64,000 nt of DNA from Pisaster brevispinus. Lineage: Eukaryota > Echinodermata > Asteroidea > Forcipulatida > Asteriidae. The DNA lies in contig JAMKCF010000018.1 in NCBI GenBank assembly GCA_023634235.1, positions 3,501,474-3,565,473 on the forward strand, written 5' to 3'. Of this stretch, positions 12,701-24,047 are shown piece by piece; positions within the stretch are counted from its first letter, which is position 1, and the number at the start of each line of letters is the position of its first letter. Position numbers and translations under genes: made by a program. The notes below the pieces were generated by a model, which was given only the letters and a program-made list of their open reading frames with translations, was not told the origin of the DNA and made no database searches.

Positions 12701-15700
12701 TTCTCCTCTCATGTTAATTAGTGAGGAATAAACAGGGGTTAGGTCGAGTTACACTCAGTAGAATGTGTTGACTATAATGGGTTCCACATGTGTACAGGGA
12801 AAGAAACTGCAGAGAAAAGCCCCGCTCATATGTCAGCTGAATGCAAAGAGTGAACTTTGACATTGCATTTCTGTATTTGCTGGGAATGTTTTTGAAATTG
12901 CGAAATGATGTCAAATTCCTTTCCCATTGTCATGAAGTAGGAACTGAGCTTAATGTCCTGCTCTAAAATGGAAGCTACATGTAGTTGAATAGGGATGTTT
13001 TTTTACACTGCTGACTTGAAGAATTAATTTCTTAATAAAGTAGTGACATGGAACTGTGAATTTTGAAGTTCATTTTTGTTTCTTCAAATCAAAGATAATA
13101 AAATCCAAGATCCTTACTTTGGATTCGAAAAACCAAACCTTCTAATTCATTCCCCCCCCCCCCCCCCCCCAAACAATCAAGGTGACCTTATTGAAAGATT
13201 TAATGTGGGACCAATTTCAGTAAACTGCTAGGCATAGACAAAATAACAATTTGACAAGTTCTGGACAGAAAACGGTTCTGGGGTACTCAAGACTTTAACC
13301 CACTAGCCAGCCAGACCACTTGGAGAGAATTCCGATTGCTCCTTAACTAGCATTTGGCAAGCGGGTCACTATTAATGGAGAGCATTTCAATACTCCCTTG
13401 TGTTATATGATGTAGTACACATTTTAGGCATTTCCATATTTTTTTTGGCTAACAAGTAGCCGCCTGTGATGTTGGTTTAAAGGCCAAGTATTCCTTTGGA
13501 CTTTGGAACAATTTGATTGTTTTAATTCTATGTAAATGTAGATATACAATAAAACTAACCTGTGAAGATTTCATTTCAAAAGGTGGTTGCTTGTTTTTGA
13601 GATGACCGCCAAAAAATCTGGAGCGGTTTGATGTCCACGCAGGATTCAGAATAGTTGGTAATTGGAAAACACAATCTGAGAAACAATTCATGCAAAAAAT
13701 GTTTCTGAGATTAAAATGTTTATGAATCCCTCTCTCTAAAACCATATTCCTTTGAAGGGAATTTATTTCTTAAAATGTTATACGTTATCATCAGCTGCAG
13801 TGCTTATCAAGTGAGTTTTTATGGCCATGATTTTTTGGAGTAATCACCAAAAGTCAATATCGGAAAGGGGGTCAGTACAGCTGAGAGTGATTGAAGGTGC
13901 TGAGATGCCAGCCAGTTTGAAGCCTGTAATTAAATTCCAGACTATTTTTCTTACAAGAATGTGTATATTTATTCGTCTTTGCAGTTATGTGGATGTGCTC
14001 TTCTAGGTGTCGGTCTCTGGCTGTGTTTTGAACCCGAAATCCAGCACTATGCATCAGCATCGGGTGATCTGCAGGAGTATTACATTGCCGTTTATGTCAT
14101 CATTGGGATTGGGGGTTTGATGATGCTAGTTGGATTCCTAGGATGCTGTGGGGCTTGTATGGAGAATACAGTACTTCTTGGCATGGTAGGTAGTCTGGCA
14201 CCATTAGTCTGTCAATACTCAACTCGAAACTCGATGTAACACTGAACTCAAAACTTGATGCAACACAAAAACTAAATTTCACACTCAACTCAAAACTCAA
14301 TTCAACAATTAGCTGAAAACTCAATGCAGCACTCAATTCAAAACTCAATGCAACATCTTACTAAAAAACTTGATGCAACACTTAATCCATAATTCAATGC
14401 AACTCTCAACTCAAAACTTCATGCAACACTCAACATCAAACTCCCATACCAAAGGAACTAAAAAACTTGATTCAGAACTTAGTGGAAAAATTAAGCACAT
14501 TAGACACTCACTCAATACAACACATTCACAACTCGGCTAAAACAACTCATTAAAAAGCTGGACCTAAAACTCAACACAAAACCTTGACAAAGAGCTCAAT
14601 CAAAACATAACAATTTTTTCACAATTTTTAAACGATTCTCTCCTTCACCAGTTCTTCACTTTCTTGCTACTGATCTGCGTGGCTGAAGTTGGGGGCGGAG
14701 TTTGGTGCTATCTGAACAGGGAAAAACTGCAGGGGATCGTCCAATCAGGTACAGTCCGTCCAGAAATTTCAATATTTGAAAAGGAGTAAGGAGACTGATC
14801 CCATGTCCGAAATTGATGGCTACATCTTTGGCTGGATCGCCGCGGCAACATGCGTTGAGGTATAGGACATCCTTAGCAACAACCTCAACTACAGACTTGC
14901 AGGCTTAGCTGTTGGCGCAATGTTGAAGGACCAATGTGCAGAGAAATAATGTCCAAACTGAAATGTCATTATTTGTTATCTTTTGTGTCCGCATTTGACT
15001 CAATTGCGGTTACCCCCCCCCCCTCCCAAATCCACCGCAACTCCACCCTCCTGTGTTCAAACAGATAACCGTGAAAATGTTGAAAACCTTGGAGAGCCTC
15101 CAAATTCTAGAAGGCTTTAATTTTGGCTGAGCTCCAATTTTTTAACAATTTTGGTCGAGAAGTTCCTGTGTCGAGAACAACACCAAGGGAAATAGGGTCT
15201 TTAAAAACAGTCTTGTTCCTTAAACGTTTTTCTTTACAGGCATGCAAAGCACAATGGCGAAAACTTATATGACAGGCAATACAGTTGTGACGACAGCTGT
15301 TGATCGATTGCAGCAGGATGTAAGTAGATGAAAGTAAACAATTTATTAAAAAAATGTTGGCAGTGTGAGATGTTTATGGGCGTGGTGTGTTGGGTGTTGC
15401 TAGTTTTTCTGTTTGCCCTTTGACCCTAAGGAATTCATGGTCCTGAAGAAAGATAAAAAGCTAGACTTGTACTGTCTGTTTTGATGTTCTCAAAATGGTC
15501 CAGAGGTTAGACTTACAAAGTCAATTTAAAGGTTCTCAAGGGGGTTCCAAATGTTAGACTTGCACAGTCTGTTTTGAGATTCTCAGAGGTTACCAGATGT
15601 TGCACAGTCTATTTGTGGCGTGTCGTGGCCGAGCGGATAAGAGCACCGGACTCAAGCTCTTGTGTTTCCGATCAGCAGAGTATGGGTTCGAGTCCCAGTC

Positions 15701-18048
15701 GTGACACTTGTGTCCTTAAGCAAGACACTTAACCATTATTGCTTTGTCCTTCGAATGGGACGTAAAGCCATTGGTCCTGTGTGTTGTGTAATGCACGTAA
15801 AAGAACCCAGTGCACTTATCGAAAAGAGAAGGGGTTCGTCCCTGTGTTCCCGGTTTGATTGGCAGCATATTGCGCCACAGCACCTTGTAAACCATTACAT
15901 GGTGCTATGTAAAGGAATAGGTCTCATACTTCAAACGTAGCCCCCCCATACCTTGCAGGAAAATTGCTGAATGTTGAAGCGCCTTGAGTGTCACTGAGTG
16001 ACAGATATGAGCGCTATATAAGAAGCCATTATTATTATTATTTCAACATGTATTTATCGTTCAATAGCTCAAGTGTTGCGGTGCAGTAGGACCAACCGAT
16101 TGGGTAGAGACAGTTTTTTTAACTGGTACTGTGCTCACCGCCGTGCCGGATTCTTGCTGTAAATCAGTGAGCAAAGGATGTGGATCGACTGGAAATGTTT
16201 TCCTCTCCCTAGGACTGACAATCCACGATAAGGTACTCATCATACTTGTCATGTTCCCTATCCCCAGAAGCAGTGAAGCATACTGATTAGCATTATGCTG
16301 CAAAGGTGTCAGACTAATATCTATCAGCCTGGGTTTGGTTACCTTAATTTGAATGAGAGTTAACCAAGATGGCCACTCCATTATACCATTTAGTTGTCCA
16401 GATTATTGTGCCCCTGGTCATTGCCTCCATGCCCCTGGTCATTGCATCCATGCCCCTGGTCATTGCCTTGGTGCCCCTTGGATTATTCCAGTAGAAATTT
16501 AATTTCTTCCCAATAGAGGTGCCCTTTAGGCCTTGCCCTTACAAGAACCAGGTATCAATCCAGGCTGGGAATATCCATTATAAAGTATGCAAAAAATAGT
16601 TAACAGCCTGAGGTTTTGACCCAAACGGAGACTTTCTCGAATGTAAAGTCTTAAACTAATTCAGTCACTTATTACACTAACTAAGTTAATTTTGGGCCAC
16701 AGTTAAATCCACTGCTAAGTTTTAAAACTCGAGACTGCAGCACCGTCTGAAAGATGGCAGCACCATCGTAAAGACTGCAGCACCATCTTAAAGACTGCAG
16801 CACCGTCTTAAAGACTGCAGCACTGTCTTAAAGACTGTAGTACCGTCTTAAAGACTGCAGCACCATCTTAAAGACTGCAACACTGTCTTAAAGACTGCAG
16901 CACCATCTTAAAGACTGCAGCACTGTCTTAAAGACTGCAGCACCATCTTAAAGACTGCAGCACTGTCTTAAAGACTGCAGCACCGTCTTAAAGACTGCAG
17001 CACTGTCTTAAAGACTGCAGCACCATCTTAAAGACTGCAGCACTGTCTTAAAGACTGCAGCACCATCTTAAAGACTGCAGCACCATCTTAAAGACTGTAG
17101 CACCGTCTTCAAGACTGTAGCACCGTCTTCAAGACTGCAGCATTGTCTTCAAGACTGTAGCACTGCTTACAGACTGCAGCACTGCCCTCATTACTGCAGT
17201 AACGTCTTCAAGACTGTTGTGCCGCCTTAAAGACTGCAGCAGCATCTTAAAGACTGTAGCACCGTCTTAAAGACTGCAGCACCGTCTTAAAGACTGTAGC
17301 ACCGTCTTAAAGACTGCAGCACCGTCTTAAAGACTGCAGCACCATCTTAAAGACTGCAGCACCATCTTAAAGACTGTAGCACCGTCTTAAAGACTGCAGC
17401 ACCGTCTTAAAGACTGTAAACTCCTCAATGACTAACAGTTTAATCATTTCCTTTGGTAGGGCTGTGCAGAGGCTCTGTTTGAAAAGCTGGAAGAGAATAC
17501 AGTCTTGGTTGCCGGGCTGGCTATCGGAATCGGTGGTGTACAGGTGAGTAATAAAAGAATTACTGAGTTCTTAAATAGCGGTTTATCACACCTGATGGGC
17601 ATTTCAAAGCACTCAGTATTTTTTTTTCTGCAAGGTATGTGGAGCTTAACAAAATTATTTGCTAAACAAAGTTTGCCGGGAACCAGTCTGAAGATTTGAG
17701 GTCCGTACTTGACAAGATGTGCTATGTATTGGTCCCCACCCCGGTTTTGATTTATTTATATATTTTGTTCTTGTATTGTTGTAATGTACTCCTACGCCAG
17801 TAATAACGGTTTGTTGCTGTTTCAGCATAAGCTGAAACTTTCACAGAAGATTGTTATTGTATGTTTCTTTAAAATTCTGCCTATAAATGTATAAGAATTG
17901 CATTGACAAAAAACAATCTTTGACCCTACCCTTAACTTTGTGATTGTCCATTTTTCTCCCCATTTTGCAGCTACTTGGGATGGTGTTCTCACTGTGTCTG
18001 TGCTGTGCCATAAGAAGAGCTGACAGAGAAAAATCCTACCCAATCTAG
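3688..18048 (+). CDS. Tetraspanin A (CD9/CD151-like), 7 exons, 256 aa
   Basis: A four-pass membrane scaffold protein that binds partner proteins laterally in tetraspanin-enriched domains. Exons: 3688-3753, 13985-14185, 14652-14748, 15240-15319, 16068-16232, 17460-17543, 17971-18048. All have GT-AG borders and the frame stays open. TM1 is about residues 12-35, TM2 56-78 ending in GFLGCCGA, TM3 90-110 with a buried Glu101, TM4 217-241. The large loop has CCG (151-153), PDSCC (Cys178/179), Cys186 and Cys205, giving six cysteines. The tail is short, CCAIRR followed by nine residues. Juxtamembrane cysteines (9, 24, 26, 76, 77, 242, 243) are likely palmitoylated. There is no N-glycosylation sequon in the loop. 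An in-frame TGA two codons before the ATG fixes the start. The tail and TM2 resemble CD9; the six-cysteine loop resembles CD151. The exact orthologue is undecided. Confidence 0.93.
3962..5365. repeat. Nested direct and inverted duplications around a SINE
   Basis: A roughly 95-base segment ('tttggccctcccggaaaatg' to 'gattttcttttc', 3962-4057) recurs inverted at about 4698-4786 and again at 4905-4990. A second segment ('aatagcaatttgt' to 'gagttattgct') at about 4783-4890 recurs directly at 5251-5362. The SINE at 4224-4626 sits between the inverted arms. The pattern suggests a composite repeat assembled by insertion and duplication. Confidence 0.6.
4224..4626 (+). mobile_element. tRNA-Leu-derived SINE, tail type A, with hairpin insert
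   Basis: It begins 'ggcgtgtcgtggccaagcgg' (A box region) and later has 'gagttcgagtccaggtcgtg' (B box). The body is shared with six other copies ('gtccttgagcaaga', 'ttgtccttcggatggga', 'gcacgtaaaagaaccca'). The 3' part is type A ('ggtttcctcaggcttgcgag') and ends near 'aaatatataataataca'. The anticodon arm carries an inverted duplication (4251-4319). Confidence 0.8.
6440..7010 (+). repeat. Dispersed repeat R1, copy 2 (interrupted)
   Basis: Shares 'gatgtcagtttttat', 'tttgaatctgaga', 'attagggattattttt' and 'ttccaaaaaccaaag' with copy 1. It is split at 6630 by a small DNA transposon. Confidence 0.6.
6630..6839 (+). mobile_element. 210-bp hAT-like MITE with TIRs and target duplication
   Basis: The ends are TTCGCTCGTCCCCAG and CTGGGGCCGAGCGAA, terminal inverted repeats of 15 bases with one mismatch. 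The flanks are the perfect direct repeat ATATTCACT (6621-6629 and 6840-6848). Removing the element restores the R1 sequence seen at 970-990. There is no coding capacity. A target duplication of 8-9 bases suggests the hAT superfamily. The assignment is inference; the insertion itself is directly visible. Confidence 0.7.
7940..8122. mobile_element. Fold-back MITE family M1, diverged copy
   Basis: Starts 'gcccaatttcatagagctt' and ends '...ctgcttaagcagccctg'. Shares the internal 'tgactggtatcctgctca' with the intact copy at 52180-52372. The left end is preserved and the right end is degraded. Confidence 0.6.
8284..8550 (-). mobile_element. tRNA-Leu-derived SINE, tail type A, degraded
   Basis: An inverse-orientation copy. 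It has 'cttgcaagcctgaggaaacc' at its 3' end and 'gactcgaacccccactc' for the B box. The 5' tRNA part is badly decayed ('ggcattgtgtggttaatta' when read on the - strand). Confidence 0.7.
9221..9600 (+). repeat. Tandem repeat, about 120-base unit, 3 copies
   Basis: The unit contains 'tattgacaaattcattgtaa', 'tgttcagtccacc' and 'ggcatttcttgtcaacttgc', starting near 9229, 9350 and 9464. No coding sense. Confidence 0.8.
10595..10790 (+). repeat. Two-copy tandem duplication
   Basis: The block 'cagtgaggaattgggaaact' to 'cagaggccctgttatta' occurs twice (about 10639-10692 and 10731-10786). Each copy is preceded by 'gaactttgacctt'. Confidence 0.75.
13152..13170 (+). repeat. C19 homopolymer
   Basis: Nineteen C in a row, the cleanest of a set of G/C runs of 8-20 bases scattered over the window. 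Others lie near 809, 9013, 10805, 23260, 32632, 33083, 36171, 41510, 42619, 48720, 53172 and 60209. Confidence 0.85.
13470..13760 (-). repeat. Dispersed repeat R1, inverted copy
   Basis: Reads on the - strand as R1, with 'tctgagaaacattttttgc', 'ctgcgtggacatc' and 'gaacaatttgattg' equivalents in the same order as at 6440-7010. Confidence 0.55.
13985..14185 (+). CDS. Tetraspanin A exon 2
   Basis: 67 codons, phase 0 at both ends, acceptor 'tcgtctttgcag' and donor 'gtaggt'. It encodes the end of TM1, the small loop, TM2 and the inner loop with the GFLGCCGACMEN signature. Confidence 0.93.
14215..14600 (+). repeat. Degenerate minisatellite, about 22-25 bases, in intron 2
   Basis: Repeated 'aactcaaaactcaatgcaac' variants fill almost the whole 466-base intron between exons 2 and 3. 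Units are diverged and of uneven length. Confidence 0.75.
14652..14748 (+). CDS. Tetraspanin A exon 3
   Basis: 97 bases (32 codons plus 1), acceptor 'ctccttcaccag', donor 'gtacag'. It encodes TM3 with the conserved Glu and the start of the large loop. It ends in phase 1, unlike the equivalent exon of gene B (75 bases, phase 0). Confidence 0.88.
15240..15319 (+). CDS. Tetraspanin A exon 4
   Basis: 80 bases, acceptor 'tttctttacag', donor 'gtaagtag'. It completes the split glycine codon and returns to phase 0. It encodes the helical part of the large loop ending DRLQQD just before the CCG motif. Confidence 0.88.
15616..16042 (+). mobile_element. tRNA-Leu-derived SINE, tail type B, in intron 4
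   Basis: A full-length copy. It runs from 'tggcgtgtcgtggccgagcg' through B box 'gggttcgagtccc' to the type B tail 'gcgctatataagaagccatt' with (att)n. Its last base is 25 bases before tetraspanin A exon 5, so it sits against the branch point region of that exon. Confidence 0.88.
16068..16232 (+). CDS. Tetraspanin A exon 5 (large loop)
   Basis: 55 codons, phase 0 at both ends. It encodes LKCCGAVGPTDW, VPDSCCK and KGCG, the variable partner-binding part of the large loop. The acceptor is 'tatcgttcaatag' and the donor is 'gtactc', a weak donor. Mobile elements lie 25 bases upstream and about 11 bases downstream. Confidence 0.92.
16244..16385. mobile_element. Diverged copy of the CCATCTTGG MITE
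   Basis: Matches the interior and one end of the intact element at 33104-33282: 'gtcatgttccct', then 'cctgggtttggttacctt' and 'aaccaagatggcc'. The left terminal repeat is missing or merged into the exon 5 donor region. Confidence 0.55.
16408..16478 (+). repeat. Minisatellite, 21-base unit, 3-4 copies
   Basis: Repeats of 'catgcccctggtcattgcct'. The same core recurs in arrays at 52085-52625 and, inverted, at 61132-61190. Confidence 0.75.
16585..16645 (-). mobile_element. Penelope-like fragment
   Basis: A short relic related to the insertion at 550-927. On the - strand it reads 'cattcgagaaagtctcc', 'gggtcaaaacctcagg' and then 'taactattttttgca'. Confidence 0.4.
16737..17420 (+). repeat. Minisatellite, 20-base unit, about 34 copies, in intron 5
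   Basis: The unit is 'aagactgcagcaccrtctta', with sporadic gcag to gtag and rtctta to ctgcctt changes. It carries a PstI site in most units. The array stops 40 bases before tetraspanin A exon 6. There are no spacers and units are directly adjacent, so it is not CRISPR-like. Confidence 0.92.
17460..17543 (+). CDS. Tetraspanin A exon 6
   Basis: 28 codons, the 84-base exon typical of tetraspanins. It starts with GCAEALFEKLEENT (last loop cysteine) and continues into TM4 to GIGGVQ. Donor 'gtgagt'. Confidence 0.93.
17971..18048 (+). CDS. Tetraspanin A exon 7 and stop
   Basis: 25 codons and TAG, acceptor 'ctccccattttgcag'. It encodes the end of TM4 (LLGMVFSLCLCC) and the cytosolic tail AIRRADREKSYPI. 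A possible polyadenylation signal AATAAA is at 18388-18393. Confidence 0.93.
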   Translation, partial: LLGMVFSLCLCCAIRRADREKSYPI

Positions 18049-21000
18049 GCTCATCTCCCTGCCATTCTTATACCGGGGGGATTAAAGGTAGATTTTGCTG
18101 TTCAATTGCCAGGGAGGCATCACAAGAAAACAGGTTTTCTTGAATGCCCGTTTAGAAAAGTTTTGCCATTCTTACGGGAATAAGGTCTGCTGTGGACATT
18201 TTTCAGGCTGTGTCGGAATTAATGGCTTCGGCTATGGCTAGATTGCCATGCCCTTATCAATGCCCTAGCAACAGCCGCAGCTGTAGCCGAAGCCTCCAAT
18301 TCGTGGCCGCTGCTGTTTCTAAGTCGCAGCCGCAAATTCAAAAAATACTTTAGTGGTTAAATTCAACACTCTGAATTTATTTAAGAAAATAAACCTGTCC
18401 ATTTTACCTTCTTTTTAAATCATTTTCTGAAATGTTTTTGCCAAAAACTAGATACCTTTTTACAGTTTCATAAAAAGAACAACACTCTAGGGCACCTAAG
18501 TTGAAGAAAATTATGTCTTTATTTTTTCGCATTAAAACTTGACTTCAAGAACAGATAACGTTTCTAATTTTTTTGTATGCATAGGGATGATTTGATTCCT
18601 TAAACAAAACAAAAATAATTAAGACAACTTAAATAAAACAGTTTTAAATAATGAAATATTGTATTTCATTTGTACAGTTCAGTTAACTCAACCATTTTCA
18701 AATTTAAGTTATTGTTGTTCAGCCTTCATTTTTGTTATTATACAACTCTGACTCAGTTGTCTGATGTCGGACTACGCTTATTTTAAACGCCAAGTTGTAG
18801 TTTATATAGCGCCCTCAATTTGTTACTCGTAGATTGAATTCCGCATTTTCTGGTAATATCCACAGCCGTTGCTTAGAGAGCGCCCTCTACAGGCTGCACA
18901 CAATGAATTGCACGAGTCTGTGGCACTGAAAATGCTTAAAATGATAGTTGCAGCAAGTATATAAGGTGGTTGCGATCAGAATGGCTAATCCACAGCCCTC
19001 TTCTGTCAGCAACACCTGATAGGTTGCACAAAGAGCCCCCTCAAGCGGTTGCGTACTGAGCGGACACTAAACTCAAGGCAAGCGATATAACGCTCATCCA
19101 TTCTTTGTTGTATATTGTACACGTGTTGAAGTAGCATTTGTAGAAGTACTGTACACTACAAGCGTTAATAGAACGTCTTCACCCCTCGCACTGACGTCAC
19201 AAGCAGCTGCCGTTGATTGGTAGTCTGCCATTTTGGCAGTCAAAAGGCGTGTTAAGGCACAATGCGCACCTACCTACATGGGCATCACCTTAATGTAATC
19301 AGCTAAATATAGGATTGGTATTCATATAATACAAATTTTAAAAATAACATTTTCTTTGTGTTTGACTTAAAGCTCACTGATTTTGAAGTTTTATGTCAGT
19401 ACCAAATTCCCGTAGAAATAGTTGTCTGAAAGGCAGTCAAAGCGGAGGAAATGGAACTTGAGGACCCCAATTTAAATTTTGGTCGTAACCGAAAGTAAGA
19501 ACAATGTTTTTGCAAGCTTGAAAAATGTGGGGGGTAAGTGGTTTTTCACTATTTTCTCTTGACTCGGATGACGGATTGAGCCAAAATTTTCACAGGTTTG
19601 ATTTTTCATGTACACTGATCTATAAAGTTTACCAATCCTGTATCAATGTGCGGTAAGACAGGGAGAATCCGACTCCCAAAATGGCGCAAGCTAGATTTCT
19701 GTTTTGATGACGTCAGGTGTATAAACCATTTGCGAGCTAGATTTGGATGTCTGACACAATGACTGGCTTAGTCACAAGTTACCGCTTTAATATGAATTCC
19801 TTGGACTATAGAGACCATTGCTATGTCAATTGGTTCGGGGGCAAGTATTTGTACAGCAACCTCCAGATGAGCAAACCCTGGTATCATTATGCCATACACA
19901 TTCATTCAAAATTGTGTTTAGGTGTTCGCTGTTCAGTTAAGCGACTACATAAAAGCTTGCCCCCGAATCATGTGGTGTAGCAATTGTCTCTTGAGAAATT
20001 TAAATTAAGGTGGCAACTTACGGCTAAGCAAGTCGCTGTACCAGGCATTATTCAACTCTAACTCACTAATGGCTTTAGTGGGACTTGATTTTAGAATTTA
20101 AATACCGTTCTGGTCCGTGTAGAAACTCTTATAAAACTCAGATACATTATATATTTTTTAATGTAAAATAATTGTAACCCGCACTGTTCATTTTAAATTA
20201 TTAAATTTTGTTTTTCTTCAAACGTTTTAAAGTTTTGTTCCAACAATGTAAAGACTTACCCACTGTAGGGGCGGAGCCATGGTGACAAAAAGGGGGAATG
20301 TGTTACAAATGAGAGGAAACCAAAACACTCACAATGAGCTAGAGTTTGATAAGCAGAAAAGGGGTTACCAGCCCAAATTCGATGTGCTGTCTACCAGTTT
20401 CAATTATTGTTTGCCAAGTAAAATTTTGCAACTCATCACTAGTGTGAATTTTGGTTGAATTGAGGAACTCATCTGTCAATTTTCTCCCAATCAGCCAATG
20501 GTTCTATTTCATTCTGTTATTTTCACCATTTGAAAATATTCTTTGAGTATTTAGTGCTTTGTCTTGAAAAAAAATCCTCAACACTTTCCCAAATTTTTCC
20601 TTAAAAATTTTTTTCAGGAAATATTTTTTTAAAGGCGTAAACTATGTCCAAACTTTTTGTCCATTGGCTTTATCTTTAAAATTACTTACTACGAATAAAA
20701 CATTTGCAATATAAAACCCCCTAAATTTAAATCATATTTTTCCGTCTTTCAAAACTCCCTAAAGAGGTCACTGAACTTTGATTGGTCAATAAGTAGTTTA
20801 TAGACCAATGATATATGTGACTTTACTTGTGACTCCTTGAAAATATTCAAGAAAAGACCAGTAAAAAACGGAAGTATTTTCTTAAAAATCATCTTTTAAA
20901 AATATTCTCGTAACCAAGACAAATATTTATACCTATATGCAGTAAGATGCTAACAAACAATACTTGAATTGTATTTATATACTCCAATAAATTTTAACAA

Positions 21001-22049
21001 CTACCCAAGTTATCTATTTGACTTATTCAGTATTTGTTGTGTATTTATGTAAGTGTATTTTTGTAACAAACATTTTTTGTACGCTGTAGTTATAAGTAGT
21101 AGTGCCTAGTCAAATTAATTCCGCCAATTTTAAGGCTCAAAGTGTAGTGTGGGGATGGTTGACGATCGACTGAAAAATAGAAAGCCGGTCCGCCAGAAAC
21201 AGTTTAAATTATTCTGCCACCTTGAAAGTGTACCTAACACTTTGTTAACACCTAACTTTTTAAGTGTTTATGCTAGTGTAACACTTTCAGCATCCGTATC
21301 ATGTGATCATTTTGTTTGTCATCTCTTTGTTGTTGAAATATACTTCGAGAAAATAAAAAAATTAAAACTTTGTAAATTTAAGAAAAATGTGAGTGCAGTT
21401 CATTTAGTTGTTGGTTAATTATTTTTGATAAAAACAATGCTAATGAAATTAGCTAAAATAAAATAATATGTGTATCAGTTCATTTAACATGTGTTTCCTA
21501 TTTAAGCGCATACCTTTTACGAAAAATAAAAAAACTAAAGCGAATAACTTTCTTAAAAATCCGATTGAGATATCTCGTCTCGAATGTAAAATTTTAAGTC
21601 CTAAGAAATCATCATAAAAACAAAATTACAAGACAACATTTTTAATTTATTGGTTTTTTTTTCAATGAAGAATTTACAAAATTCTTTCTGAAAAGACACA
21701 CTTAAACACAAAACGTCAGTTTCTTACATCTCTACATAAGAAAATACTTGGTCAGTTGAAAGTTTCTAAACCTTAACAAATTTCTGGATTTGCCAAAGGT
21801 AGGATTTCTATAAGAAAAGGTTTAGATAATACAGTCAGCCCTCGTTACAAAGAGGGTCTGCTTTCAAAGAGTACATTCCGAAGTCCCGAATCTTATTTCT
21901 GCATTGTGTTTCTTTGTTTTGCTGTTCTCTTATAACAACGCTTCTGTTACTTATAAAGAAGCCAGTCAAAATGCAAAGGAACATGTCCTCATTCAGGCTT
22001 AATACTTCATGAGAAGAGGGAGGTGATGAAGGCAATTGCCTTACCCCAA

Positions 22050-22411
22050 GGGTCAATTTCACAAAGAGTTGTGATTGACCTTAATTTGTGTATCAATTTT
22101 AAGGTCATACAGGGCAACTTTTTTTTCCAGGCAACTTGGAGGCAACCACTTGCACTTGTATGCACAAGGAAAACTTCGGCAGCACAGGAGACATTCTTCT
22201 AGCTGTAGCTCACTGTCCCCGAAGAAAATTCTGAGAAAACTGACGTGAATAAATATTCTTATTGGAGATTGCCTGGAACTGGTTGCCTGTAACTTGCTTC
22301 GTGTGACATGGCCTTTAATTGCTAACCAAAGTGTGATGTCACAATCGATCACTATGGTGACATTGATAACTCATCTTAAGATGAATAACAACTCTTTGTA
22401 AAATCGAGCCC
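22050..22411. mobile_element. Fold-back MITE family M2
   Basis: Ends are 'gggtcaatttcacaaagag' and 'ctctttgtaaaatcgagccc', inverted copies of each other. No coding capacity. A shorter relative lies at 57036-57222. Confidence 0.6.
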
Positions 22412-24047
22412 TGGTCACTTGGTGCTCTATTAAACATTCCAGTAAAAATAAAAATTGTCCTTATCGAGGCACCCCTTATCTAGGAGAAACTGCCTTGCCA
22501 TAACATAAGATGCATCAGACCTGCACTTTATCATAGACATAAAGAAAAAGTGTAGGTGTTTCTTTTTAACTCTATAAAGGTTAATACAAAATGCTCTAAA
22601 TATCACTTTATTTAAATTTTATTATTTTTACAAATGACTATATTACAGTTCTAGACATTTAGCATGCTGCCATCTTGGTCATGTCCCCCATGTATGTTCC
22701 CAATCAAGACTATACAATCAAGCCATGGGCCCTGTCTGAATCAGTGGCTAATGGCTATGGCTGATTCACCATGTCGGTATACATTGAAGAATCAGCTGCA
22801 CTTGGAAACACTTTTAGCAACAGCCACACGTAGCCGCGAATTCAGCATAGTGATTCTGATTTGATTTGGTGTAAACAAAGCTACATCTCTGTGAAGTTTA
22901 CAGTGGTTTATACTTATTTCATAGACAAGTCATGGCAAGATGCTTTGTGAAAAGTTGTTAAAATATTTAATCTACAATTTTTTGTAAAAGCTTCTTTAAG
23001 TTATCCTTTCTATGTGGTAAAATCCAAAAGCTGGTGTGAAACTTGAACTAATAATGGCACCCAACATCATGGGATTAAAATATTGTTGATCCTATTAGTA
23101 TCCTAGGAAATATAAATATTTGGACAGCCTCAAGGAAGTACATGTAATTCCTTTTTCTTTTTTTTATAGATTATTTTAAATTGCAATGAGTATGGTTTGT
23201 GGAGGGGTACTTCGGGGTGTTTGGGGAGGGGGTACTTCAGGGGTATTTGAGGTGGTGAGGGGGGGGGGGGGGGTAATGAGGGATGAGCAATAATCTCATA
23301 TTAGTTTTGGTCATAAAAATTAATTGAATACGAAATGGTCTACTCTTCAGCAAAGTGTCTTTGATGAAGTAAAGTCCAAGTGAAGGAATAAAGCGGTGTA
23401 TAGCGGTGTGGTACCAATGAGAGGTGATTACAAAATGTCTGGAAAAATATTAAGACAATTTTCAATAAAAAAACAAAACAAAAGGGTGAACTTTACAGGC
23501 AAGATTATACTGAGTAGATTAAATATTAAATACATATTAAAAAAAGTGAAGTTGGCAACTGATGATGAGGATTTATACATGAAAAAAAAAACAACCTAAA
23601 ATTGAATGAATGTACCAGCCTCTTAATCTCAAACTCAGTTCTTTTTAGAACTGACACTTCTTTTTTCTCAAAAGAGATTTTCATCCTGGTTGTTACCGAT
23701 AACAGGCGTGATAATTGGCCCTTGGAAGAAAAGTAAGACAATTTTATTGAGTACAAGGGCTGACCTACATGTACATATGGTACAGGCTTTTGTAGACTTT
23801 TCAGGCCTTTTTTTAATAATCGATTTGCTGAGGGTTTTTTTTAGGGCAAAAAAAAACCCCACAAAAAAACAGAAAGTAGGAAGAACAGCATGACTGCCAT
23901 AAACCCTCCCAGTTCTTACTTTCTACACAATGCAAAGTTTCAATTCTTACTGATTTTATATGAAGTGTGGCGCCAAAAACAAAGGATGCTGTTAAACATT
24001 TGAGTTTCAATGCAAATTAAACCAACAGGCCTTTATTGCACTGCGGC

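Larger units (their letters stand above)
3754..13984 (+). other. Tetraspanin A intron 1 (10.2 kb), repeat-filled
   Basis: No exon was recognised inside. It contains two SINE copies, an R1 repeat with a nested MITE, a fold-back MITE (7940-8122), tandem repeats at 9221-9600 and 10595-10790, an inverted R1 copy and a 19-base C tract at 13152-13170. The remaining stretches (about 5400-6400, 8560-9180, 10800-13140) show only AT-rich sequence without supported features. Confidence 0.7.

Noticed and set aside
16737..17420. CRISPR-like array
   Set aside because: Units of 20 bases are directly adjacent without spacers, in an animal intron.
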